From Thuidium tamariscinum (lineage: Eukaryota; Streptophyta; Bryopsida; Hypnales; Thuidiaceae), in contig OX344752.2 in assembly GCA_947034885.2 (NCBI GenBank), positions 744,001-808,000 of the forward strand: DNA of 64,000 nucleotides, written 5' to 3'. The position numbers were made by a program, and so were the translations under genes. Shown piece after piece: positions 1 to 13,258 of this stretch. The notes under the pieces are model-generated. The model saw only the letters and a list, made by a program, of their open reading frames with translations. It did no database searches and was not told the DNA's origin. How positions within the stretch are numbered: position 1 is the stretch's first letter; each line of letters starts with the position of its first letter.

Positions 1-561
1 CCTTCTCGGCTTGTGAACGCCTTCACCGAAAACGAGGTTGACTCTGCTGGACTTCTCTCTCTGTAGAACACTTAATAAGATACCGATGTACTTGGCCGTA
101 AGCCTATGAGCAGACAATTCATGAACATGGTCATGACGTTCGAGAGAGTGGTTCCTGCAGCAAAACACGAACCAACAGTAACCATGTCATTCAGATGCTG
201 TTCGGGAAGACAATTCAGTTTTAAAGAATATGTGAACTTGCTTAACAAAGGATCTATACGAAGTCATTTTAAAGAACAAGAACAGGGCTTGTAATAGTTC
301 CGTGTCCACAAGAAAACTTGGAGTGCCCACTACAAATGACAAGAGCAATCTATGTAGTGAATTCGGAAACATCAAATTCAGTAGTCATTACAATAGAACG
401 ACACGAGGTCAAGGCATGAAGTGTGCGACATAATTATCGAAGCTGCACTCACTGACATCAGCTAGGTTTAGGAAGAAAAAAGAACCGGACAGACAACCAC
501 TTCCCCTCTCCCTATCACAGTTTATTCACATCATTTCTTCTTGCGAGAAATGTGGAGATCA

Positions 562-2234
562 CTAAACTCCGTAGTGCACGAAGTCAGCTAAACGCAGTTT
601 ACGACGCTTTGCGGGAAGTCCAGTGCCCTCTGCAGCAGCATCACGAACATCGTTACTACCTACACCTCGTTCTTCTTTATCAGTTTTAAATTTCTGAATC
701 AGTTCCGCGTCTTCGGTGAATGCTTGCTCCACAAACTTCCGAAAAGATCCTTTGTACCTTTTCGGAGGAGAAGACGGCGTTGCAATATTTGAGTCGGACT
801 TCATCGAGATTTTATCAGGACTCTTTTTCACAATGGGAACTGCTGGTTCCTCTACTTTGTATATGGAGCGGTCCTCCTCGTCCGAATCAGACCATGTAGG
901 ACGTTTCCTCCTCTTCCTCAGGAGAGGAGCTGCTCGAAGGCGTGGGACTTTCTCTGCACCACATTCTCCACTGAGTTCCCAACTCCAGAGACATGGGAAG
1001 TAAAAATTTGAAGTGCCCATGAAGCATGTTCGAGGAGGCCACAATGACATTGTCGCCACGGACTCAAGGATTCATGAAACCAACGTCCTCAGGGTGTGAA
1101 TACGTGGTGCCGTTAAGGCACAACTTCCGAGACGGAAAGCAAAGTTCAATTTACAACAATCTCAGTGAGCGAAGATGGCAAAGCAACATTGCAAGTAAGT
1201 TCACGAAGAGTACAGTATGCCTGTTTGAGTTCAATTCAGCTCCATATAGTTTTCTACAGCAGAAAGAGACATACCTAATACCATGTCCACAGGCCTTGTT
1301 TAATTAACTTGTTGGTCTGCAAATAAGATCCACCGTTCGAAATGAAAAATCAGATCCAATGAGTTGGTTCTTTACTGTTACATGAAAAGAGAACGACGTG
1401 ATTAGCTACCTCTCAGTGTCACAGCCATACAGTCATTAACAGTTGTCATCATGAGTGCCAGCAGAGAGTAACGTCAAGTACAACCTATCATGACATTAGG
1501 ACGTACATCTACTGCCCTCCCCACAAGACAGTCCATATCGATGCTGTGAACTACACTTTCGCAGTAGACTGAAGAACACCTTGTCCTCAACGTACCTGTT
1601 TTACAAACTTCCCCACGATGTTCACGTCTAATGCAGTCGAGGTAGCGGCAGACGTCGGAAGACGGTGCTGAAGAGGACTTGCAGCATGGAATGAAATGCC
1701 TGGACTGCACGTCGTTGTGGGGGCTTTGAGTTTTACATCCTCTGGCTTTTTATTCTTTGTAACATAGAACCTACGGTGGAAGTGTACCGAGAGTTTCTCT
1801 TTGCGTGGACGGTGCGCATTACGGGAATCCGCCGTTCGCTAATCGTCGAAGCTCCATTTCGTAGAAACTGCAACGCTTTAACAAGCCTGTCTATACTTAG
1901 TTAGTTTGCAATTACTGTGAAGCTCCAATTTCAGGTTAAACTGTAACTTACATGGGAGTGGAAGTCATGGAAGTCGTAGGCGGCGGAGCGTATAGGAGAT
2001 CAAGAATAGGACTATCGGTTCTTTTTCTTTAAGTGGATGTACACGGCGTACCGAAAGTTTTGGTTTCTCAGGTTTCAGTTCTAAATTAGTTTCTAATCGT
2101 GGAGAAATTGCGGTTCCATTATGAAGAATGTGGGCTTCCTCATGGCTGTCCCTGTTCCGTGGCGCTCCAAATGTCTGCGGTACTATAAATGGCGTCTGCA
2201 ACTGGTATGTGTCGATGGGTCGTGCTTTCAACAT
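562..2234 (-). CDS. Hypothetical basic protein, three-exon model
   Basis: I do not recognise this protein. Three minus-strand segments join in phase: exon 1 2234-2052 (ATG at 2234, donor GTACGC), exon 2 1704-1596 (acceptor GTGCAG, donor GTACGT) and exon 3 953-562 (acceptor GTGCAG, stop TGA or equivalent at 562-564). The model gives about 227 residues. The last exon reads most like real coding: a basic cluster (RKRRKRP), an acidic serine stretch (SDSDEED), lysine/serine-rich sequence, then an ending with KRRKLRLADF, which would suit a nuclear protein. No catalytic domain, signal peptide or membrane segment is visible. It starts about 305 bp from the divergent plus-strand gene, so the two may share a promoter region. 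Exons 1 and 2 are less certain than exon 3, and the plus strand also has open frames over part of it. Confidence 0.42.
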
Positions 2235-2539
2235 GAGTTGTCATCTACTAAGTTTTGCAAATGCTTAGCCGACCTAACTGAAGTTTACATGTGGCAGTCC
2301 TACAATGAAGCTTAAATACATGCATGCACCGTTTTCAATGGACGCCAACTTACAGCAGTCTGCTAGTTTTTGAGAAAGAGAAAAGCACGGTAGAGTTTTA
2401 AAAATAGTAAACTGATTTGGTATTTTTAAATTACGCGTTTTACAGTACGGAAAAGCGGTGACGGAGGCGAAGGCCATGGCAGGAAGCTTGCCGAACGAAC
2501 ATTGCTTGGCAAAGAACGTTGTGGATTTCATTGAAGACG
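2235..2539. promoter_or_regulatory. Shared 5' region of a divergent gene pair
   Basis: This gap of about 305 bp lies between the ATG of the minus-strand hypothetical gene (2234) and the first ATG of the plus-strand gene (2540). If both models hold it must contain both 5' UTRs and core promoters, that is, a bidirectional promoter. No clear TATA box was identified. The role is inferred only from gene layout. Confidence 0.35.
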
Positions 2540-5500
2540 ATGGAGAAAAACATGGCAGCAGTTTTCGCGAGAAAGAGAAGACTGACTGCGAACTCTTGCA
2601 GGCGTTCTAGTCCCTCTCTGAAGTTGTTGTCTACGGAAGTATTAGATCAAGGACTGGAGCTGTGTTTATTATCAACTACATGCAACCTAGTGGAGAAGAA
2701 GAACTGAACTCTGTGGACTGGAATAGAAGTTTAGGGTTTGCGGTTCGAGAAAGTGGAGACTGCATTCAGTGCTCCAGAGATCAATACTGCCGTCGACCAC
2801 CACGAGGTATGTTTCTTAAAGCCACCTGAGGCTGCAACCGTGAATAGTTCTTTACTTTCGCATTCACTACCTTAATGTTCCGAATCGTCGGAACATGTTT
2901 CATTTTTATAAGACCGCCTAGGATTTGTTTACTTGTTTGGCCAAGGACGGTGCGTTCAGTGCATTGCTAAACCCCTAACATAGCTTTTATCATTTCGTCA
3001 ATAACAGTTGTGGTTGTATGAAGTGATATTAATGTCTTCATTTTTTACTTTAGGAGTGAACATGAGAACTTCACCCTAAATCCCTATGTGATGTGAACAC
3101 TAATGAAAGTATGTCTTGTTACTGTTTCGAAGAACTATAGGAATGATACCTCTTGAGTTTCAGTAGTCCATGGAAAGCGTAAGTACAAATTTGACAATAA
3201 ACACGGATACGGAACTCTATGATTGTAAACTCTACTGTTGATCTGTGCGAGTTTACTTAGGAGTAATCTGTAAGACAGAACTGCAATGCTTAGGAGTAAT
3301 TTGTAAGACCTAATCTTGACTCATAAACATTCTAAGGAACACAGCTCTATGGTAGCACATCTGCTGATGTCCTAATTTTTCGGAATTCGTCCATGCAGGT
3401 ATCCACAATGGGACAGACTAAAGAAACCTTCGAAAAATGGAGTAGTAAGAAGAAGCCCGATAGTGGTGCACCACCTAAAGAGTCAGAGGAATCTAGGAGA
3501 TTGCCACCCTTGAGAGGGAGCTCTCGTCGGGCCCAAATGGATAGTATGGACAGGCGAACTGGGAAGGGCATGAAGTATACCCCATGCAATTCCCCTGGAG
3601 TTCCCCATCTTTCAGTGGGTATTGAAAGAGGGCCATTGGCATCCCCTATTGCAGGAAAGGAAAATGACATCTCGGAAATTAGCGGTGGAGTCCGCAGCGT
3701 GCAAGGGAAAGTAGGTACGACTATATACTGTAAAGGATGCAAGGTTAACGCTCATATGGTTAGTGTGAATTATTTACAGATTGGACTGAAACTGTTATTC
3801 TACCCATGGCAACCCTCCACGTAGAATATGATATGTTCTACAGTGCGTGGTACATGTTTGTGACCAGGAGGTGTTGTACAGTGTGCTTCGGGTCTTTTTA
3901 ATTTTATATGATTCGCTGGCTGAAGTGGTCAAATGTAGGAGTAAATAGTTATAGAGTTAATATTCTTTGTCATACCATTCGTTCATTTCCGGATTGAACT
4001 TGAATCTAGAATACAAATGACGTCAGGAATCTTCAAGCCGTTGTTGTCTAAATTTGAAGGTGGTGTAACAAACAATGACGACGACCGCGGGAGCACAGAG
4101 TTCAGTAAACGCGATGGGAAGAGAAGAGTTGGAGTTTCAGGTGAGGTTTACTTCCTAATCATATGAGGAAGTCGCTAAGGATTTCGTCCAATCCAACTGT
4201 GTGGTCAATTCAAGGAGGAACTTTATAAGTTCATACAATGTGAATGAACTTTTCTGAGAATGTGTTCAGGCCACAGAAATATGGTTGCTACATTGTCGAT
4301 GCCATTCATTCAATGAATGTTTGTCATTCTGTTGGTTATGTGCTGTGAATCCGTGAAGTTCACGAGTGCCACAATGTATATAAGCCAAGAACTTGGCGTT
4401 GAAATTCCACATGAAAATCTCCGTAGAGTTTAAGGAACCAATGAAGTTCCATGTTAATATTGACGCGGTTTTCCCTTAACCAATTAAAACAGTTCATCTG
4501 ATCCCGAATTACTTGTGTAGTGAAGAGTGATGTTCTTGTTCCATAAGGTCTCACTGCATGATGTGGATGTGCTGGTCAGATTTATGAATCGCTAAATTGT
4601 GCAGAATGTATTGTGTGAAGCTCAAATGTATCGCAAATAATATGTATTTTATTTCCGGGAGTGCAGTCTTATGTGTGTGTGATTGTGGTTTAGGGGATTC
4701 ACATTCAGAGCGTGACAAACGCGACCAACGTGGGAAGTCGACATTGCCGACTGAACCAGCTAATGAAGGGCCTAGAAATCAAGAGAAGGTGAGGAAAACA
4801 AGAGTCCGTGAAGTGATGGACACATCTTCACGGATGAGAAGAAGGAAATCATTGTCAGCATCATCCGAAGGGGAAGAGGTGAAGTTGTACTCCTTTGGGC
4901 TTTAAACCCAAGCTGCTGAGTGTTGAACCCGTCTTACAAAAATCATAGGATGTTGTCCAGATGTCTTTCATTACTGTGTTAATGAGTAACTGTTCAAAAA
5001 CTCACACTGAAAGAGCCGAATACAAATGGTATGGGAACTTGCTTGTTATTATTGCCCATATCCTTTTGAAATACAGTTGACCTTGTTCCATGAATGTCAC
5101 ATGATGTTGATGTAATGTGTCGGACAGGGTGAAAGGCAAGATCGGTCCATAGTCATGAGCAGAAGAGAAGAAGGCAATCACAGGAGCTCATCGGCTGACG
5201 AAGAGTACGAACGGCCTTCTCAGAGGAGGGAGTCATTGAGGTCCGAGTGCAAAGGGCCTTCAATTCGGCATCACAAAGAAACCAACAAGCGAGGAGAGAG
5301 AGAAAATAAGCGTCAACGTTACAACTCCGACAGTAGTCGATCCGACAATGGGAGAACCAGGAGGTCCTCCGAGCGAATGGAAGAGGTCGAACGACGAAGT
5401 TCTTCCCGTGATGACGAATCTGGAGACCACAATGGAGAGAGTGGTGGTAGCCCGCAGCCTCTGGTGGGAACGGATCTTTCGGAGGGTTCAGGGCAGTTTT

Positions 5501-6585
5501 GTAGGCGAAGACGGCCCAGATCTGCCGACGGTTACAACAGCAGTGCATCCGAGTTACGCAGCGAAAATGACAACTTGGCAATAACGGAGGTGAAGTCTGA
5601 GACTGCGCTACGCAAGCAGAGGAGGGATAAGCAGAAGCTTCGAGAACGACAAGTGCGGAGCCGGGAAAAGCAAGGGCAGAAGGCATATTATCTCCATGTG
5701 AATCACAATGGAAAACCATACGGAGATGGACTTCCAGCATGGAAGTCAGACCTAAACAAGTTAGCAAGAAATCTTGATCCATCGGTGATGGATGTGAGGG
5801 AACAACCACCAACAGAAATGGCAACTCTACGTCGCAGACTACGGCAGAACTTTGACTACAGTCAAGCAGTGGACCCCATATACATAAGACAACTTGTTGG
5901 ACGAGCAATCACTCAGTGGAGAAATATCCTATGGAAGAAAATTGATGCTGGACAAGATCGACCTAAGGGTTTTGATTCTGATATTTGGAAGAGACTGGAG
6001 AGGACAAGGGCATGTCCTTCCCACAATGAGAAGTCCGAGCGGATGAGGCATGCAAACAGTTGTAGAATAACTCTAGGGAGAACTGGTCCTCGTGGTGAAG
6101 AAGGTGTAAGGGAGCTTCTCCGATTAGAGAGAGGTGTTTCTCCTGATTATGACGAGGTGTTCACTGAAATGCAGCGGGACAAAGGTTATGGCGGCCGGGC
6201 GGCCCAAAAAGAAGTGTCCAAGAAGACAAAGCAGAAAATAGCAGGTCAAAGTGATGCCATCGAAGTGCGGGGATCCGTCCCTGAAGTAGGTGAGGGCAAG
6301 TTAGGAAAAAATGTCTGCCCAAGCACATCGAGGGTACAGAACAATGAAGGCGCCCCTCTCAGAAATGATTACATCGGGGGTTTGTTATCTCAAATAGCGG
6401 AATTGCAGGCCGCAGTGGCTATCGCATCCAAAGGTGGCAGTGCAAGTGGAGAAGGAGTTTCTGTTAACAATTTTGAAAAAGACAATGTGGAGTCAGCAGG
6501 AACAGGTCGTCTGATTTTGGAACCGCATCAAGAAGACCATGTAGGAACCAAAGTGAGGATTGGTGATGTAAGGGGGAAGATGTGA
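2540..6585 (+). CDS. Six-exon protein with a Ptta/En/Spm-like plant domain
   Basis: The model has six exons joined in phase: 2540-2638, 2735-2806, 3399-3714, 4027-4140, 4694-4878 and 5128-6585 (stop). Donors include GTATGT and GTGAGG; all acceptors end in AG. The product is 747 residues. ATG 2540 is the first true ATG in its frame. Residues up to about 445 are polar and low-complexity, rich in Ser, Arg, Glu and Lys with RS-like runs, which suggests a disordered nuclear region. Residues about 448-620 form a compact region with LPAWKSDLNKL, YIRQLVGRAITQW, FDSDIWKRLE and SERMRHANSCR. This pattern resembles the plant transposase-associated family (PF03004, Transposase_24). A short heptad-like stretch (LLSQIAELQAAVA) lies near the C terminus. 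No DDE catalytic core is visible, so it could be a domesticated or accessory transposon protein or a host protein using the same fold. Exon 3/4 boundaries are the least certain. Confidence 0.72.
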
Positions 6586-8500
6586 ATATATGTGGAGGGT
6601 CGTGTGTGTTTCAAAGTGACCTGTGAAGTCCTGGGGGGTCATAGAATGGCATGAAATTATTGCCCAAGATATCCGGGAGTCTTGAAATCCGTTAATTTGT
6701 TATGTTGCGTGGATTTATTGTCATTGACTCGAATTAGTTTACCAAATGAGATGCATTTGATGATGCAAGTCCTTAATGTATGTGGTTGTACTTTAGTTTG
6801 TAATTTGTATGGAGGTTTTATATGTCTGGATAATTTGTTTGGAACCAGTTGTCGGACGATTTAGAGAATTTACGGGAATGGAATCAGTTGTGCTAGGAAC
6901 TCCTTCAGAAATTGAAATGTGGCAAACTTTTTTTTTTGCAGGAGAGAGTGTGAGTATATGAAGCGTGAAGTGAAGTGTGGATGCATCGAAGAAGGTGGGT
7001 TCCTGTACGAAGAGTGTGCAGTTAGCATGTAAGGATTTGTGTTGTCAAGTTATTTTCCATAGCAGTGTAATATGCGAATGCCTTCGGCAGCTGTGGGTCT
7101 CTCTCTGTAGAGTTCAATGGAAGGTCTGTATTTGGTGTATGAATTACTCTTCTTCCACGAACAGGTAGAAGTTGTTAACGTCTGAGGCAATGGTGTTGGC
7201 GTGTGTTTTCGGTTGTAAGTTGGGAATGTGGGGAAGGTATGTTGAAGTGATTGGATTACCTTTCTAAATCGTCCATTGGTATATCTTAATATGTCGATGG
7301 AGTCCGTGTACGTCCATGCATGGGAGGGTAGTAAGAAGAAATTGTCATTCCTTGAGCATAAGGAACGATGTTTGTGTTATTGTTAATAATTTCTGACCTT
7401 CATTCTGGAAGGGTGAATTTGATGAAATCAGTTTGATGGTGCAAGGTGAGAAAGTATTGGAATGTCGTGATCGTGCTGTAGTTCCGGAACGAGATTGCAG
7501 GGCAGTGTGTTGACTTTCATGTCTGGAATTCTTTGGCGTCAGTTGTTGTAGTGAATTACACTATGGAGAGTTTTTTTTTCAAACCCTTCTTAACTTCTGT
7601 GGAACACTGTGTGTAATTTTTAATTTTATTGAAGAGAATGGAGAAGAGTATGGTGCGTTTAATCTCTAGAGACTTGGTAGACCAATCAGATACAAAGAGG
7701 GAGTTCATGTCTTGAAAGTGCTTTCCATGAAAGAGGATTTGATTTGTAAACAATTGACGGGAAGGTTTCAAGTGGCCGTGCATGAGTTCTTGGAACTGAA
7801 TGGTGGCCATGCATGTAGTTTTAGGAATGATTTGATGTCTGTTGTTGGGAAGAACCCTACACCTTGAATTAGTGTGTCCATTGTCATGTAGATGTTTGAA
7901 ACTATATGAATCATGAGATGAAGATTAATTCGTGGAAGTGTAATGAAATAGCGTGATTTTAGTTCTTTGATTCCAGTGATTTTGTATTTCTTTTGATTTA
8001 CATCTTAATTCTTCCTTTTTTGTGAATTTAGAGAAGTGTTACTGATAAGTATTTGAGGGAGAAGGTAGTCACAAGTGTTATTGCAGTTGGTAGGTATTTA
8101 TTCATTGGTTGAAAGTGGATTAAATCATGATATTAGAATTGTTCTAGAATGTGTACCGAAGTAGTCTTGAATTTGTTAATTGTGAATGCTACTGGTAGTC
8201 CAGCGTCATGAATGCATTGCATTACTAACGTTTGCAAGAAATATTGTGATTGTGTAGGGAAACAACTCGTGGAAGAAAGAGCGAGAGCAGTTTCTCCAGA
8301 AAACAGTGGAATGGGACGCCGATGGTGCTTGTAGCGCAGTGAAAGGTAAAACCGACCATGGCATAGTGGCACAGAAGTGTTGTCTTCTTGTGTTCCCTAG
8401 TATCACGTCTTGTTAGCCATGAGTGATACAGAGAAGCTGTTAGGAAGTTAGAATCATAGTTAGGAAGTTTCATTGCAATAAAATGTGGAATGAAGGGGGC
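6586..8500. other. Downstream flank, T/G-rich, no gene seen
   Basis: The sequence after the plus-strand gene is rich in T and G on the plus strand and has only short open frames that look like chance. It may hold a long 3' UTR or intronic sequence, since its composition is close to that of the introns upstream. No AATAAA lies just after the stop; one occurs near 8471. No repeat family recognised elsewhere in the window was found here. Confidence 0.35.
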
Positions 8501-11500
8501 AGGCAGGCCAGATTCTTCTTACCTGAGCAGAAGGTAGTCTCCATCCCTCACAGAGCTTGTGGATTCTGAAAGTGGTCCTTGAATTTTTTCATTGGATCAG
8601 GCACTTCTGTGAATGATCTTTCTAATCATATGATATTCAAGTTATGACGTTGCTTGTAGTGAGAATAATTTTATTATATCCCAAAGAAGCTCTGCATGAT
8701 GCACTTGAATGGACTAGATGATATGGAATACTAGTTACTATGCGCAGAACAACACATTTGTCGTATAGAAAGGGACAACTGGGTTGGAAAATGAGCATGA
8801 ACAGGTCATGTATGTCTGAATGGTGCTTTGGCGATGTTTGGCATACCTACATATTGGTGTGGCTCATGTGGGAAAAAAAATCTGTCCATGATGAAGATGT
8901 GTGATGCGCTACAGTGACTAGAGAAATTAGGCTACAAATAGATTCAGCAATGTATCCTGAACCTTCTAAAACAGAACACGTAGCACACTCGAATTGTAGT
9001 TAAAAATTAGGCAAGAAGCAAGCATGCATGACTCCAGAAAACCTAGTTGAAAGTCAACCAAAACTTCTGCAGAGTTTTCTAAAATCAGGTCTGACTCCGG
9101 ATTTGTGAATTACTAAAAAAAAAATAAACTGGACTTGAATTACCTGGACAGTAATGGACTTTAATTACCTAGACAGTAATGGCTGCCAAGTCAGCAACTC
9201 GGTTGCTATCCAACGTGGCACAGTTGCGTGAAGAGAATCTGACGTGGACTGAATCAAGAGAGTTCAGTTGATTTTTGTCCGAATCAAGCTCTCCGAATCA
9301 ACATGTATTTCCAACATAAGTATGTAGATTTTTTAGTTAATTAGGACACAGTTTTTTGTACTAGTGATGGCCAATATTAAGGGTTAGCAACTACCTACAA
9401 TACACCAAATCCAAACTTACAACATGTATATGCAATTTTCAATACAACACTCTAATAACATTGATGCAAAACAAATAATAAGAGTCTAAGTCTAATTCCC
9501 AAATTAGGGTCCATGGCCCTTTGGGCTGTTCGAAAAATTTGTCCTTTTATTTTAATTGGTTTTGTCCGTCGCTATCCTATGGCCGTGCGATACCCTGATT
9601 GATACCCTGATTGATACCCGATTGATACCCTTGAGATACCCGGACAATAACCCTCCGTAATACCCAACCAGTCCCAAACCAGGTGTCTACCTGAAATTGG
9701 GTCTCTGATCGGAACCAGCCCAAGTCCCAACCGTACCCCGAGCCCTCGTTTGGGGACCTCACCCTAACTTGTCACCTCAGTTTAAATCCCTAATTTGATT
9801 TCCACAGACTGCAGTGACCTGCACCTGTTGCACTGCTTGCAATTTGAGATTTCTCGGTCGATTTGTCCGAATTTACCGAATTAGTTCATGAATCTCACTC
9901 AGTCTCTCAATCTTGATTCCCACAATCCTCTTTGATAATGAATTAGCACAAACTTTTAAAATTTCGAGCTTTACTGAAGGTCGAACCAGACGCAGCAACA
10001 ATTACTCCGATTCAGTTTCGATTTGCGACTCACAATTTCTCTAATTTGATCATGAATGAGTGATCAAGCAATGAATTACACACAACCGGCACAACTTGTA
10101 TACAAAAATTGAAAGAAACCGAGATTTGTAGCGGCTGCTGTGCACGTCGAGATTGCCGAATCCAGGGATCTGTTGATTCTTCACTCCGGCACCCACAGCG
10201 ATCAATTCACCTACACATGGAGTTGTGTAAGTCTTTCAATCTTGTTTATTTATTTTTTATTCACGATCATGAGACTACTTCAAGAATGGAAAATCCTTGA
10301 CACTGCAGCATCCCGGCGTTTGAATCACCACCAAGCTCCGATTCTTGTTCACAGTGCTGGCAATCGTTTCGGCTATTCCTCCGATCAGGCTCAAATCCCA
10401 ACAAATTGCTTGCCCAATCCACCGGCACTCAAGACTAAGCGACCTCAGACTCGGCACAATCTACAATGTATAATTCCTAACAATTCTTCAAAATCATATT
10501 CCCGACAGATTTCCCACCACGCATAGAGAATTGACCAGACAGCACTTCAATCAATCTTCAGCACAATAGCTCAAATTCCACACAATTACTCACAAAATTA
10601 TGCACACGATTACCCCACAACCAACACAATTTGAAATAGTACTTTTATTACACTGGCAAATAGCATCATCGAAACAGCACATCAACAATGCAAGATCGGC
10701 GCAATGAGAGTTACACAGCACAGGAAAAATGAAGAAGTACGCAAGAGAAGCAATTGCCAAGAACAACAAGAATGTATGTTGAGTTTTGGGGGTGATCGGA
10801 GGGGTCACAGCGCTTGCGATCACAGCGTGCCTCTGAAACCCTAAGTCTTTTTCTTTTTCTCCTTATTTCTTTATCTTTCTTCTTTTCTTTAACTTTTTGA
10901 CTTTTTCTTTAACTGGCTTGTCTTTTCTTTTCTACTATTTCTACTATAAACCAAAGTATCTTTTTACTTTTTGGAACTTTTAGTGTACTCTGGACTACTT
11001 TAACACTAAATACTCTAAATATATATAAATAATATAGAAAATGTCATAAAAAATCGAAAAAGTTCTACAAAAAGCTGAAAAGCTAGACTACATACTAACA
11101 AAAAATTAGTAACAAAAAATTATTAATCATAGAAGTCTGTGGATTTTAGTTGGATCAACTCAATTTTTCTATGGATGAACAATTTTTTTTGGGCTACAGA
11201 TTTTACAAATTCTACAAATATTTTGGAGTAGTTACAATCTTATACAAATCATTAGTAAGCCCTTATAGTTGAAAGTTGTGGAATATTTTCTTCAAGATTT
11301 TGGGCATGTTCCTATAATGTCAATTTGTAATTTGTTGAAACTTTTTTAGAAGTTAAAGGGATATGTTATCTTCATTGGATTCTTTTTTTCCATTTTGGTG
11401 CCTAGGACAAAAAAGGTATGCCCTCTATAAGACAAAATGCTCAAGTTTGTACGATGAAAAAAACCAAATTCATTCCATTTTAATTGGTGATACAAATTAC

Positions 11501-11737
11501 AAAGGTCACGAAGATTCTTCTTTTTTGGATAATCAAGGCATCTTTTAGAAAACATAGTATATTGATTTTGTCCTTGAAAGCATTGTGTATATTTATTCTA
11601 AAAACAAAAATGTTCATAGGGCGCACATGAATTGCTTTGACATTCATGATGACATTTCTACTATAGGGATCAACATGTTTCAATTCCATTATAAAACCAT
11701 CATTGATTTAATTTTCTTGTTAATCTTCCACCTATAT
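8501..11737. other. Intergenic, no gene supported
   Basis: Base composition shifts towards AT along this stretch. It holds a short tandem repeat near 9590 and a strongly pyrimidine-rich block at about 10842-10975 (runs of CTTTTTCTTT type). Open frames near 10140-10526 and 10590-10823 have no recognisable motif and no codon pattern I trust. No RNA gene was identified. Confidence 0.3.
9588..9645 (+). repeat. Short tandem repeat, GATACCCTGATT unit
   Basis: About four to five imperfect copies of a 12-13 bp unit (GATACCCTGATT) lie head to tail, with later units drifting to GATACCCTTGA and GATACCCGG. The flank continues with CCC-rich text. It is a local minisatellite. Confidence 0.7.
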
Positions 11738-11917
11738 GGTCAATTTTGTTAAAATGGCGGTATTCCGAGTGTGATTTTGACATATTCCGTGTGCCACTTT
11801 GACATATTCCATGTGCCATTTTGACATAGAGGCCTAGAAGTAGAAGAAGAAAATGTGCCATTTTAATGGAATATCATGCCATTTTATTTGAATACTGCCA
11901 TTTTAACGAAATTGACC
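11738..11917. mobile_element. MITE with AAAATGGC-type inverted repeats
   Basis: The ends are imperfect inverted repeats: GGTCAATTTTGTTAAAATGG on the left, and on the right the complement of nearly the same text (GTTAAAATGGCAGTATTC). The interior repeats short GTGCCATTTTGACATA-like units. The element is 180 bp and is flanked by AT on both sides, so the target duplication may be 2 bp. No coding capacity is present. Superfamily is not certain; a Tc1/mariner-type origin is one option. Confidence 0.65.
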
Positions 11918-13258
11918 ATCTACATCTACTTCCACATTTTTCTTAAGAATTGAAATGATAAATGTACAAATTAAATTAATTTTTAGATTTTCAATTAATT
12001 TTACACCATTAAGATTCAAACCTCAAAACTTTATAGTGCAAAAAATTTAAGTTTTGGGGGGGAGATTTCCAAGTTTGAAATCCTTGTGTAGCAAGGTACA
12101 ATAAAAACTTTACTTTTCAATTTGAATAGTGACATCTTTCAATCTACTTAATGAAATTGCATGTCTAAATTTTTTCTTTGCACTCTTATACAAATCATGA
12201 ACCTTTGGAAGGTAATCTTAAATGACATTTTTGATTTTGACTTAGCAAGATGGATCCCAAAATCTTTCCTATGCAAACATTAGGAATCTTGTTCACATCA
12301 CCGATGATGATGAATTTCTACTCCCCTTGAGGCAATCATTGGACAATCTCAAATCTACTATTCAAAAATTCTAACGAACTTTCTAATGAAAAAAAATTAA
12401 TACACTCACATTGGGCTCTGAAATCTATAGTTTCATCTTTTGGGACGAAGGAATGATATTACAAAGTTGGTTCGTAGTTGACTATTGAAGATGCTATCAT
12501 GAAGGCTTTCTCAAATCTAAGTCCTTCATGTTGGATTTATCATATAAGCCTTTAAACAATAATGTAACATCTTAACCACCTTTAATAGAAATTTTACAAT
12601 CAATCTCCATAAATTCTATTCTAGCTACTTCAATAACAAATAAGATCTTGCAAAATTCACTAGAATTTATAGTCTTATCAAAGAAATTGAAGCCACTCCT
12701 ATATCAAGGGGATTTCATTTGTATTAGCTTTGTCTTTTTGACAAAGACTAAAGCATCATCTATGATTTTTGAATCCAAGTTTCTAAATCCTATCTTCAAC
12801 CATGTTTAGACCACACACTCCAGTTGAAGTTTGGTTGGAGCTAGAATGTGGGCCCAACTATCAATAATCTAATATTCTTCTAATTTCCTTGTTTTCATAC
12901 TCCATTCCCAACTTGTAAACTACATTTATTTCCAGTAATAAAAGCTTGAACACATTTCTGACTAGAGTTTGGAATGCGTATTTTCTTCTTTTTCAAGGTT
13001 GGAACTAATAAGTTCACAATACATCTCTCAAACTAGTGAGCAAGAAAGTAGGAAGTAATGAATAGAAAAAAAGTTCTTCAATGATCATAATTGAAAGAAT
13101 CTAAACATTGGCTATGGGTCCACAACCCTTTTGGCCTTTCAAAATTTATGTTAATTTCACTCTATGGGATAAAACTACCAATTTTTTTGCAATCCCTGTC
13201 ATTTTTATCATTGTACTCCGCAAAATATTTGATTTGCCTTGCACTCCACTAAATCATG

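Noticed and set aside
5153-5908. 251-codon minus-strand frame
   Set aside because: It is the antisense shadow of the last exon of the plus-strand gene, whose frame has the recognisable domain and consistent splice phases.
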